This document shows positions 16,475 to 23,466 of a stretch of 52,913 nucleotides of DNA, in pieces. The notes under the pieces are model-generated. The model was not told the DNA's origin. It saw only the letters and a program-made list of their open reading frames with translations, and did no database searches. The stretch is from a virus. How positions within the stretch are numbered: position 1 is the stretch's first letter; each line of letters opens with the position of its first letter. Location: IMG/VR virus record IMGVR_UViG_3300044729_002905, positions 1 to 52,913 of that record. One strand, given 5' to 3'. Made by a program: the position numbers and the translations under genes.

Positions 16475-17260
16475 TTTTATGCGGCTTTCAAACGCTTTTT
16501 TGAGAAGCGCAAGCTGAGTTTGACTGAGCTCTTCTTGACTAAGAAACTTACGTGGATCGGTGAACATCTCTGTTGCACCGGGGATTGGGGTAGATTTAGC
16601 AAAGACTTCAGAAGCACCGAATTGAGGAACTGTTGGAGTTGGAATACCAGTAAGCGGAGTCTGGGTTTGGAAACCAGCCATTGCCCCTGGCACTTGATTC
16701 ATTTTGTTGGCATACTGCATGTCACCAGTCTGTGCTTGGAATTGTCCCAGTGGACTTTGGGACATGACAGCAGAGGTGGCTTGTGTGTACCCAAGCTGAC
16801 CTGGCTTCAGTTTCTGTGCTAACTGCGGGTTTGTAGTGGCCCAGATCTCAAGACCAATCTTTTCTTTATCTTCTGGACTAGCAGTGTTATATGCTTTTGT
16901 TAATTCAGCAACACGATACTTTTTAAACAGAGGATCTTGCTCTGTCATTTGAGTAACGCGTGAACGTTCTTGTTTTTCAGCGCGTTGAATTGGTGTGTCA
17001 ATAGAAGCAAAGGTTGTTGATTGAGGAACGTAACTTGCCATATTTCCTCCACCAATACCTCCTCCTGCACTGGGACCAGCGGCAGCCCTGGCAGCAGCAG
17101 CTAAAGCAAGCTCTTGGCCGCGATAGTTTTTACCTAAGTTACTTACTTGAGTACCGCCATATTGAGGCGTGATTCCCGTGCGAGGAAGCAAACCCATCCG
17201 TCGCAATTGAGCGGTTAATCCGGTTGATGCACTAATTAAAGGTTCAGTAAAATCAAACAT
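16472..17260 (-). CDS. Structural or internal virion protein (262 aa)
   Basis: N-terminal 75 residues are Gly/Ala-rich with a basic start. The middle is helical and charged (PIQRAEKQERSRVTQMTEQD), and the C-terminal part is Pro/Thr/Gln-rich, ending in a helix. There is no transmembrane helix and no family recognised. The start overlaps the previous gene's stop by one base. Composition suggests a flexible particle protein. Confidence 0.6.
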   Translation of the reverse strand: MFDFTEPLISASTGLTAQLRRMGLLPRTGITPQYGGTQVSNLGKNYRGQELALAAAARAAAGPSAGGGIGGGNMASYVPQSTTFASIDTPIQRAEKQERSRVTQMTEQDPLFKKYRVAELTKAYNTASPEDKEKIGLEIWATTNPQLAQKLKPGQLGYTQATSAVMSQSPLGQFQAQTGDMQYANKMNQVPGAMAGFQTQTPLTGIPTPTVPQFGASEVFAKSTPIPGATEMFTDPRKFLSQEELSQTQLALLKKAFESRIK

Positions 17261-17721
17261 TACCGATAATTCTCCGCTAAGAAAATATTAGAGCCAACAG
17301 ATACGTCAGCAGGTCCAGGCATGGCCTGAATGAATTCAGCACCTGAGCGTTCGTAACGATAACGAGCCTGGAAAGGATCCTTGTAGTTAGGAACGTAAAG
17401 AATGTGGGCAAGTCGATTTGTCTCATAAAGATAAATCTCATCCCAGGTCTTCAGTGCTTCTTTGGCATTACTAGATCGGATGGTACGATCCACGTCACCA
17501 GCAATGTTCTCAACTCTGGTTGAAGGTGTGGTTGCAACCTCAGTTTTCTTTTCAGCCGTATCGCAACGATCGATCTGAATGATAATTTTACTGTAAAAAT
17601 ATGAATCAGGTACCGTGTTCATAGCTTCTTCCAAACGGGCATAGTCACCTGCTGGAACAGAAACCACATAGTAACCTAGGTGATACCTGACTCTACTTTT
17701 ATCAAAGTCACTGAGTTTCAC
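17260..17721 (-). CDS. Hypothetical head/neck-region protein (153 aa)
   Basis: Begins MKLSDFDKSRVRYHLGYYVV and contains alternating strands and helices (ARLEEAMNTVPDSYFYSKII). Size, and position three genes downstream of the capsid genes, are compatible with a connector or adaptor protein, but I see no diagnostic motif. Confidence 0.55.
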   Translation of the reverse strand: MKLSDFDKSRVRYHLGYYVVSVPAGDYARLEEAMNTVPDSYFYSKIIIQIDRCDTAEKKTEVATTPSTRVENIAGDVDRTIRSSNAKEALKTWDEIYLYETNRLAHILYVPNYKDPFQARYRYERSGAEFIQAMPGPADVSVGSNIFLAENYR

Positions 17722-17760
17722 AAACTACACCCATTTACTTAACATTATAAATTCAAACAA

Positions 17761-18510
17761 TCAAGCAAACATTTGCATTGCTTGTTGTGGAGTAATAAAC
17801 CCAGCTTGGGGCAAGTTAATTAAACTTTCCATTTCTTGTCTACGTTCTAAAGCTTGACCCAATGCACGTGACACAAGCATGTCTTTCAACGTTGGTTGTT
17901 TACCAACACCAAGAGCTTCTAGTAATTTATTAACACTATCTTCATTATTTGTTTGTGTATCACCAGGGAGTTGTGGAGCTTCTGGCGCAGCACCTAAAAC
18001 GTTTACATCGCCTGCTTCTGGTCTATCAATATTACCGTGACCAACACGAGCAATAACTTTTCCACTGGGGTCTAAAGACTCAGAAAAATAACCATATCCT
18101 CCACCAGATCCCCTGCGTACTTTCCCACCTGCAACAGCAGGAATATAAATAGAAGCGTCTTCTACAGCTCCTTTATCAAATCTACTTTTTCCTTTAAAAG
18201 GAACATAGTAATCAAAAGATTGCCAACCAGGATGCCGACTATGACTATGTGCACCTGCAGCGCGTTCTAATAAATCTATTTTTTCATCAAGTTCTGCACT
18301 AGGATTCCAACGGCGACCTGAAACCGCTGGATTAGAAAATTCAATTTCTCTACCAATTGTTTGTTTTTGACGCGCTAAAGCATCAAACATTTTTACTCTT
18401 TCAGCAACTGGTAAAGAAGCTAATAGCTTTAAATCAATGTGATATTCAGTACCAGCTCCTCCTTTACCTTTTGGAGCCGTAAAGCCAGAACGTTCTGTTA
18501 AATATGACAT
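17761..18510 (-). CDS. Hypothetical late protein, possible degenerate M23-like domain
   Basis: A 249-residue protein. Residues ~85-170 (HSRHPGWQSFDYYVPFKG, then SIYIPAVAGGKVRR, GGGYGYFSES and VIARVGHGN) loosely follow the LytM/M23 order: His...Asp, a strand with Pro-Ala-x-x-Gly-x-V, Gly-Tyr-Gly and a late His. The zinc ligands are not clearly conserved, so peptidase activity is doubtful. The C-terminal third is helical. A structural protein with a wall-binding fold is the alternative. Confidence 0.5.
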   Translation of the reverse strand: MSYLTERSGFTAPKGKGGAGTEYHIDLKLLASLPVAERVKMFDALARQKQTIGREIEFSNPAVSGRRWNPSAELDEKIDLLERAAGAHSHSRHPGWQSFDYYVPFKGKSRFDKGAVEDASIYIPAVAGGKVRRGSGGGYGYFSESLDPSGKVIARVGHGNIDRPEAGDVNVLGAAPEAPQLPGDTQTNNEDSVNKLLEALGVGKQPTLKDMLVSRALGQALERRQEMESLINLPQAGFITPQQAMQMFA

Positions 18511-18530
18511 TATTCTTTTCTTTTTATTTT

Positions 18531-18560
18531 AAAACTAAAAAACCCCTGATTACTCAGGGG
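18531..18560 (-). terminator. Rho-independent terminator, minus strand
   Basis: CCCCTGA (18543-18549) and TCAGGGG (18554-18560) form a 7-bp stem with loop TTAC. On the minus strand the stem is followed by a run of six T and further T-rich sequence. It lies 20 nt after the stop of the HhH gene 18581-19012 and should end the transcript from the capsid genes, leaving the downstream late genes to read-through or another promoter. Confidence 0.8.
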
Positions 18561-18580
18561 CTTGTAATTGGAGATGTTAG

Positions 18581-19012
18581 TTATACACGTACCAGGTCTG
18601 CGGCGAATACAGAATCCCAATCAACTCTTTTGATTTGGCGTAACTGCTCGAGGTTGTTAAATCTTTCACCAGACAGGGACAACTGAAGGTCCTTGATTTC
18701 TCGAGCAGTCTTCAAACCAATTCCTTTGATATGGTCTGCAATCATCTGTGCAGTAGCACCGTTGATATTAAGACGTGTATCGGGGGGAAAATTGCGAGGT
18801 TCTTCGTTTGCCGCTTTATCTTTTACCTGCAAAGTCTTAACTTTTTTAGTTGCAGACTCGTCGGGTTCAAGTTCAGTTTTGTAAGCGGTGTAAAGGCGAC
18901 CGTCCTGATCTTCGACCATGAACCAATCGCCTTCATCCCACTCACTAATGATTCGAACTCGAGCACCGGTTTTTTTATGACGATGCAGGAGCAGTTCTGC
19001 GGCAACAGACAT
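18581..19012 (-). CDS. Helix-hairpin-helix protein downstream of the capsid genes
   Basis: A 143-residue protein. Residues 10-50 look like a small beta-barrel (GARVRIISEWDEGDWFMVED). Residues ~80-140 contain a ComEA-like helix-hairpin-helix (INGATAQMIADHIKGIGLKT, then FNNLEQLRQIKRVDW), which usually binds DNA without sequence specificity. Such a protein in the capsid cluster could contact packaged DNA at the head-tail junction. This is inference. A strong terminator follows directly. Confidence 0.65.
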   Translation of the reverse strand: MSVAAELLLHRHKKTGARVRIISEWDEGDWFMVEDQDGRLYTAYKTELEPDESATKKVKTLQVKDKAANEEPRNFPPDTRLNINGATAQMIADHIKGIGLKTAREIKDLQLSLSGERFNNLEQLRQIKRVDWDSVFAADLVRV

Positions 19013-19044
19013 AGGACCAAGAAAATACCTGGTCCTAGTTTAAC

Positions 19045-19842
19045 TCAGTTACTCACAATACGGTTGACGAGATAGGCTTCGATATCGTTGTAACCAGGAG
19101 CTTCATCCGGTTGGATGTAGCAGACTTCAACCACGAAGTAACCAGTACGACCGGCAGCTTTGTCAGCGGCAGAAATGTACCAGCCAGGAGCCGTACCAGA
19201 GGTGGTGGTAGAAGCGGCGCGAGTGAAGACGCTGTAAGTAGCAGCAGCAGTGTGAGGCTTGTAGACGTTACCATCGGTAAGACCAACAGCACCGCTAACC
19301 ACAGGCACAGGCACAGCAGAAACAGCAGCAGTACCAGCGGCAAAGAAGACTTCGCCTTCTTGACTACCGGAAACGGTGGACGACAGGTTGACCTGGGCCA
19401 CACCTTCACCAGAAGCTGCGCTGGAAACAAGACCAGTAGCGAACGAGATCACGCGACCAGTGGTGGTATAAACACCGGAAGCAACGCGACCATCGCCCCA
19501 ACCCGAAGCAACCGACATCGCAGTGCGATACACGTAGATGGGATAAGTGGAAGAACCACTGATCACCATACCGGTGATGTCAGTACGGGTGTCGTCTTGA
19601 CGATAAGGGGAAGGAACAATAACGCTACCAGAAGCAACGGCGCCATCACCAGAGGTGTTGGTAACAGCAACGTAACCGCGCTGCTGGAAGTAACGATAGC
19701 CAGGGATAGCAAGAACCGAAGTAGGACCTGCTTCTGAACCGTCGTTAGTACCGCTGTAATCGGTATCAATATTCTTGTACCAACCGTTAAGAGGCTCTGC
19801 CCAGTTGCCGGGGTAGATTTTTTTAGACGAAAGGTAGGACAT
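19045..19842 (-). CDS. Capsid-associated structural protein (265 aa), probably abundant
   Basis: Lies directly downstream of the major capsid gene with a strong ribosome-binding site (GGAGAAATAA before ATG 19842). The protein is beta-rich, Gly/Ser/Thr/Ala-rich and low in Lys (SGSVIVPSPYRQDDTRTDIT), like head decoration or fibre proteins. Codon use is GC-richer and more biased than in neighbouring genes, as in the capsid gene, which suggests high expression. Family not recognised. Confidence 0.65.
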   Translation of the reverse strand: MSYLSSKKIYPGNWAEPLNGWYKNIDTDYSGTNDGSEAGPTSVLAIPGYRYFQQRGYVAVTNTSGDGAVASGSVIVPSPYRQDDTRTDITGMVISGSSTYPIYVYRTAMSVASGWGDGRVASGVYTTTGRVISFATGLVSSAASGEGVAQVNLSSTVSGSQEGEVFFAAGTAAVSAVPVPVVSGAVGLTDGNVYKPHTAAATYSVFTRAASTTTSGTAPGWYISAADKAAGRTGYFVVEVCYIQPDEAPGYNDIEAYLVNRIVSN

Positions 19843-19875
19843 TTATTTCTCCTTTGTGTATGTTTACGTTATAGA

Positions 19876-21030
19876 TCAGACGGTACCGTCGTCAGAGACA
19901 AAGCTGTAAGCAGTCGTGATGAAGTCTTTGTTCAGCACTTCAAAACCAGCGTACAGTTGCCAAATCAAGATGATGAAACGGCTGAAGTCATCGTTGTTAT
20001 TGATGAGCACCTGAGCGTTCGGACCACCGATACCAACACCAACGGCCTGAGGACCGAAGAAGAAGCCCTGAGCAACGTCTTGGTTGGAGTAGGAGGCGGG
20101 AGTAGCAAAGCTAGCCGAGATTTGCTTGTTGGGGAAGTTGGTCGATTCGAAGAACTTCACACCTTCAAACTGAACACCAGTCGGCATCACAGGCTCACCG
20201 GCCAGGAAATAACCCTGACCAGCTTGGGGACCCATGTAGAAGCTGGCGTTGTTAGGCATCATGGGGTTACCCATGTACATGCCTTGACCAGGATTACCGG
20301 AGTAACGAGCGATCTCACGGAAGTCGGGGTCACGACGCAGGTGCATCATGAACACGGGATCGCAAATGCAGCGATACAGACCGTCAGCGAAGGTAGGAAC
20401 GTTGCGCTTACGCAGGTCCTTAACAACATTCAGCAGGTCAGTGCGAACCGAGAATTGCTGCAGGTCAGCAGTGTACTCAGTAGCAGTGTAGGTAACTTGA
20501 CCAGAAGAGTTCTTGGTCTTACCACCAGGGAAGTAGTAACCACCTTGGGTGCTAGAAGCGGCACCATTGGCTTCTGCTTTGGACAGTTCGTCAATGAAGA
20601 CGCGGTCACGCCAACGACGATAGTCATCCAGCAGGGTGAGGCTACCGATCGACTGGTGGAACATGTTGAGATTACCGGTGTCCAGCAGAAGGCGCTGAGC
20701 GGTAATCAGGGTTTCGCGAGCAATCTTAAAGGTCGAAGGCTGGGTCGGATCGCCAGGATCAGCAGGACCGGTGTATTCGTTAAGCACCACCAGGACTTTT
20801 TCCTTGGTGATGTTACGGCTGTTAGCGGTACCGATCGTTTGGTCAGCCACGCGAGCACGGCTGTCCTTGGTCCCAGGGTTGCCCCAGAACTTATAGCGAT
20901 CAAGTTGAACGGTTTGACCGGGTTGGCGAGTAAAGTCGTGGACAACCACGGGCTCTACAGCCATCTCACAGATATAAGCAGGATGGGGACGATAAAGCTC
21001 CGCACCCAGAATCTTAGGGAAGTCGTTCTC
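19876..21030 (-). CDS. Major capsid protein, main exon (HK97-type fold inferred)
   Basis: 384 codons are open from 21030 to the stop at 19876. An ATG at 20964 (MAVEPVVVHDFTRQPGQTVQ) could start a shorter protein, but the 22 codons upstream (ENDFPKILGAELYRPHPAYI, then CE) have the same codon use and read as capsid sequence. They are preceded at once by group I intron core sequence, so the true N-terminus is supplied by an upstream exon (see 21854-21862). The rest shows capsid-like features: TGNLNMFHQSIGSLTLLDDY, YTADLQQFSVRTDLLNVV and GLYRCICDPVFMMHLRRDPD. Codon bias is strong. It lies between scaffold-like and accessory genes. Confidence 0.82.
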   Translation of the reverse strand, partial: ENDFPKILGAELYRPHPAYICEMAVEPVVVHDFTRQPGQTVQLDRYKFWGNPGTKDSRARVADQTIGTANSRNITKEKVLVVLNEYTGPADPGDPTQPSTFKIARETLITAQRLLLDTGNLNMFHQSIGSLTLLDDYRRWRDRVFIDELSKAEANGAASSTQGGYYFPGGKTKNSSGQVTYTATEYTADLQQFSVRTDLLNVVKDLRKRNVPTFADGLYRCICDPVFMMHLRRDPDFREIARYSGNPGQGMYMGNPMMPNNASFYMGPQAGQGYFLAGEPVMPTGVQFEGVKFFESTNFPNKQISASFATPASYSNQDVAQGFFFGPQAVGVGIGGPNAQVLINNNDDFSRFIILIWQLYAGFEVLNKDFITTAYSFVSDDGTV

Positions 21031-21853
21031 CTGGTCTCTAGTTTCTTAGAGGGGTGGACTATCTCTTCATCCCTGTGGGATGCCGGACGCTAAATCTGGT
21101 ATTACGTAACAAGAGCGTGTTACCCCCAGTAGTCTCTGCGCCTTCCAATCACGCTTGATTGGCTTGGCTCAGGATTACCCTCGTCTTTACGTTAGGGCTT
21201 CCCTGAATTCATCCGGTTTGCACTCACCAATTGCTCGATGAGGTGACAACGTTGAGCGTTCAGTTGAGGTATAGTAAGCCTGGAAACCTGTTCATAAACA
21301 ACATGGAACCAAAACTTGTACCTGGATTTGGTAATCTTTACTTAACTAAAGATGGAGAGGCTTTTGAAAAACGTCTTGATCCTGATAATCAAGAATATTT
21401 TAAAAGGGTTCCCATCAGTTCAACCAGTTCTTATGATCGTATTTCAGTTCTTGTTAATGGAAAAAGAAAACGTTTTCATCTTCATGTTTTGATGGCAGTG
21501 GCTTTTTTAGGATTAGATCTTCGTTCTCATGGAACAAATAACTTTTCCCTTCAAGTAGACCACATTGACAACAACAAAAGAAACAATAAGATTGAAAATC
21601 TTGAAGTTGTTACCAAACAAGAAAATTTAACAAGAGCCTGGAAAACGGGTTGTTACAAGAACAATGGTTTTGCCAGTAAAGGAAAGCCGAAGAATTCTTT
21701 GAGAAAGTTTTCTTCAGACGATGTGGCCAGAATTAAAACTTTAAAAGAAGCGGGACTTTCTTATAGAAAGATTGCTGAAAAGTTTAACTGTGGCCATGTA
21801 GCTATTTACCAAATCATTAAAGGTAATACCTACCAGGATCTGAACTAGCTATC
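21031..21853 (-). ncRNA. Group I intron in the major capsid gene (boundaries approximate)
   Basis: On the minus strand from ~21236 to 21031 the conserved elements appear in order: P (AATTCAGGGAAGCCCT), Q (AATCCTGAGCCAAGCC), R (GCGCAGAGACTACT) and S (GAAGAGATAGTCC), then a P9-like hairpin CTCTA/TAGAG and a terminal G before exon sequence. A P2-like stem TCACC/GGTGA lies at ~21223-21245. Q and R are close to the IC3 introns of cyanobacterial tRNA-Leu(UAA) as I remember them. The 5' splice site is inferred from the ribosome-binding site beyond the HNH gene. I could not find a convincing internal guide sequence, so the 5' boundary is uncertain. Confidence 0.8.
21303..21848 (+). CDS. HNH homing endonuclease inside the intron, antisense to it
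   Basis: A 181-residue protein from ATG 21303 (MEPKLVPGFGNLYLTKDGEA), a start typical of HNH_3/NUMOD4 nucleases. An in-frame TTG at 21231 would extend it into intron core sequence. The catalytic region is FSLQVDHIDNNKRNNKIENL, then EVVTKQEN. The C-terminus has an HTH (KEAGLSYRKIAEKFNCGHVA). The expected job is cleavage of intronless capsid alleles to spread the intron. It is AT-richer than the capsid gene. Antisense orientation is unusual: its mRNA cannot come from the capsid transcript, so it needs its own promoter. Confidence 0.85.
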   Translation: MEPKLVPGFGNLYLTKDGEAFEKRLDPDNQEYFKRVPISSTSSYDRISVLVNGKRKRFHLHVLMAVAFLGLDLRSHGTNNFSLQVDHIDNNKRNNKIENLEVVTKQENLTRAWKTGCYKNNGFASKGKPKNSLRKFSSDDVARIKTLKEAGLSYRKIAEKFNCGHVAIYQIIKGNTYQDLN

Positions 21854-21862
21854 AAGAAACAC
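21854..21862 (-). other. Candidate first exon of the major capsid gene (GTG TTT CTT)
   Basis: Reading the minus strand, a strong ribosome-binding site (GGAGGA) ends nine bases upstream of GTG TTT CTT, after which the frame closes within three codons. Joined to exon 2 at 21030 it would give V/M-F-L-E-N-D-F-P-K in frame, with a U before and a G after the intron as group I introns require. Extending the exon one codon (GAT) also satisfies frame and the U rule. Confidence 0.5.
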
Positions 21863-21953
21863 GTTTATTTATCCTCCAAAGGTAGGACTTTTTATCAGGT
21901 GAAAGATTCGGTCTTTGACCTCATCTAAAAAAAGTATAGCAGTTGATAATTTA

Positions 21954-22499
21954 TCAACCAAGATATTTAAGCGTAGGAGTGTAACTCCGGGCCATTTGCG
22001 TATTGCTAGAAGTGGCAAGTTCGGGATCAGCAATTACATTTTGCTGGAACCCAGGAACTCCCATTGCACCAGGAATTGCACCTGCGGCAATGCCGCCAAG
22101 TCCAGCGAGACCAGCAGCAGCAGGTACACCAAGACCAGCAGTAAGTTTTCCAACCATACGTTGAGCACCTGGACCCATTGCAGATTGTTCAGCAGCAGCA
22201 AGAACATCAGCAACTTGTCCAATTGCTTTATTACGAGTTTTTGATTCTGCAGGAATCTTGGCGCCAATATCACCAACTAGATTTGCCATTGGAGTAATCA
22301 CACGTTCCTGAGCAGCTTGTGCCATTGCAGGCGCATACTTACCGGCCAAACGTGCACCTAACAAACCAGCGGCTCCACCGGCAGCTCCACCAAGTCCAGC
22401 GAGAAGTGCTGAACCTGGATCTTCACCTTGAGAAAGGGCATAGCCGCCGGTAGCTAAACCAGCGGCAGCGGGGATACCATATTTAAGAGCGGCTCTCAT
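21954..22499 (-). CDS. Gly/Ala-rich hydrophobic protein upstream of the capsid gene
   Basis: A 181-residue protein with hydrophobic Gly-rich stretches (LKYGIPAAAGLATGGYALSQ and AAAGLAGLGGIAAGAIPGAM) around a helical centre. It lies between scaffold-like and capsid genes and ends ~90 nt before the capsid ribosome-binding site. The glycine-zipper look is shared with proteins at 30057, 31097, 32010 and 32963, so a head-internal or membrane-active ejection role is possible. No family is recognised. Confidence 0.55.
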   Translation of the reverse strand: MRAALKYGIPAAAGLATGGYALSQGEDPGSALLAGLGGAAGGAAGLLGARLAGKYAPAMAQAAQERVITPMANLVGDIGAKIPAESKTRNKAIGQVADVLAAAEQSAMGPGAQRMVGKLTAGLGVPAAAGLAGLGGIAAGAIPGAMGVPGFQQNVIADPELATSSNTQMARSYTPTLKYLG

Positions 22500-22503
22500 G
22501 GCC

Positions 22504-23466
22504 TCACTCCATCACAAACAGTTTGTTTGCCAGGACTTGAGGCTGAGCTTGGTTAATGACGCGCCAGGCATTCTGGGGGTCACGAGCCATCATCTCGTTG
22601 AAAGAGCCCCAAAAGTTTTCAGGTTGCTGAGGAGCGGCTGCAGCAGGAGGAGCAGGGAACTGACCACCATACTGAGGATCAACAGGAGCAGTGCGATAAC
22701 CAGGAGTTTCGAGTTGCTGCTCACTTTCGTACACAGGGTACGGACCTTCAGGACCAAAGAACTTCAGCGTGTAATCACTAAGAACATCGGGGTTGGTCAG
22801 GATTTCGTTATAAGCCAGGTTCTCCTGGTGCTCATTAACGGCAAACTCAGCGTAACCCTTGATGGTATCAGCGGCGCGATTTCCCCACGCGACGGCGCTG
22901 TCCAGCATCCCTTCCAGATTCAGGGCGTAGTTGTTCAGAATTGCCGGTGTCTCGATTCCGAACGCGTCCATCACCTGACGGCTTTCCTGGCTCATTCCCA
23001 CCAGGTCGGCTACCTGCTCCAAGGAGGGACTCGAGGAGGTTTGGGAAGAGCTGGGCGAGTATGCCTGGTTGGGCGACCAGGTCTGCGGAGCCGATTGTTG
23101 CGTAGCTTGGCTGACTTGACCGAAGTTCGCCGGGGCGTACTGCGGAGTCGGTGCCGAGGGTTGACCCTGGAACGGGGATTGGACTGGTGCGCTCAGCAGG
23201 TTCACCACCTTGTTGAACGCCGATTCCCAAGGATTGCCCGCTGCTTCCGGTTGGGATTGGGGGGCGTACTGAGTAGGGGCTGATTGGTAACTGGGGGCTG
23301 CCTGAGGTACCGCTTGGGGGTAGCTGGTACCCACCTGGTACGCCTGTGGTGCCACCTGGTAATTGACCGGTTGGCTGGACGGAGCCGGTGCCACGTAGCT
23401 GCTGGGAGCGACTGCCGCCGGTACTTGGCTCGTCTGTGGGATCGACTGGACGGTAGCGTCCTGCAT
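22504..23466 (-). CDS. Scaffold-like head assembly protein, starting inside the portal gene
   Basis: A 320-residue protein with a strong ribosome-binding site (AAGGAGATGAG) before ATG 23466. Residues 1-130 are Pro/Gln/Ala/Ser-rich and probably disordered. Residues ~145-235 are helical (SLEQVADLVGMSQESRQVMD), and the C-terminus is helical with a basic/aromatic end (ENFWGSFNEMMARDPQNAWR). The position between portal and major capsid is classic for a scaffold. Its first 599 nt overlap the 3' end of the portal gene in a different frame. Confidence 0.6.
   Translation of the reverse strand: MQDATVQSIPQTSQVPAAVAPSSYVAPAPSSQPVNYQVAPQAYQVGTSYPQAVPQAAPSYQSAPTQYAPQSQPEAAGNPWESAFNKVVNLLSAPVQSPFQGQPSAPTPQYAPANFGQVSQATQQSAPQTWSPNQAYSPSSSQTSSSPSLEQVADLVGMSQESRQVMDAFGIETPAILNNYALNLEGMLDSAVAWGNRAADTIKGYAEFAVNEHQENLAYNEILTNPDVLSDYTLKFFGPEGPYPVYESEQQLETPGYRTAPVDPQYGGQFPAPPAAAAPQQPENFWGSFNEMMARDPQNAWRVINQAQPQVLANKLFVME

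Noticed and set aside
16246-16503. Plus-strand frame of 85 codons in the late-block gap
   Set aside because: Wrong strand for the block, Trp/Arg/Ser-rich shadow-like composition, no ribosome-binding site, and it runs into the end of a real gene.
18693-19075. Plus-strand frames under the HhH gene
   Set aside because: Shadows of a clear helix-hairpin-helix coding sequence on the other strand, and Cys/Phe/Ser-rich as typical of non-coding frames.
19957-21093. 378-codon open frame antisense to the capsid gene
   Set aside because: It mirrors the strongly biased capsid codons, runs into the intron core, and has no ribosome-binding site or family-like sequence.
22498-23283. 261-codon plus-strand frame under the scaffold/portal overlap
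   Set aside because: Absence of stops is explained by the low-complexity, GC-rich coding on the other strand; Leu/Arg/Val-rich translation is typical of a shadow.
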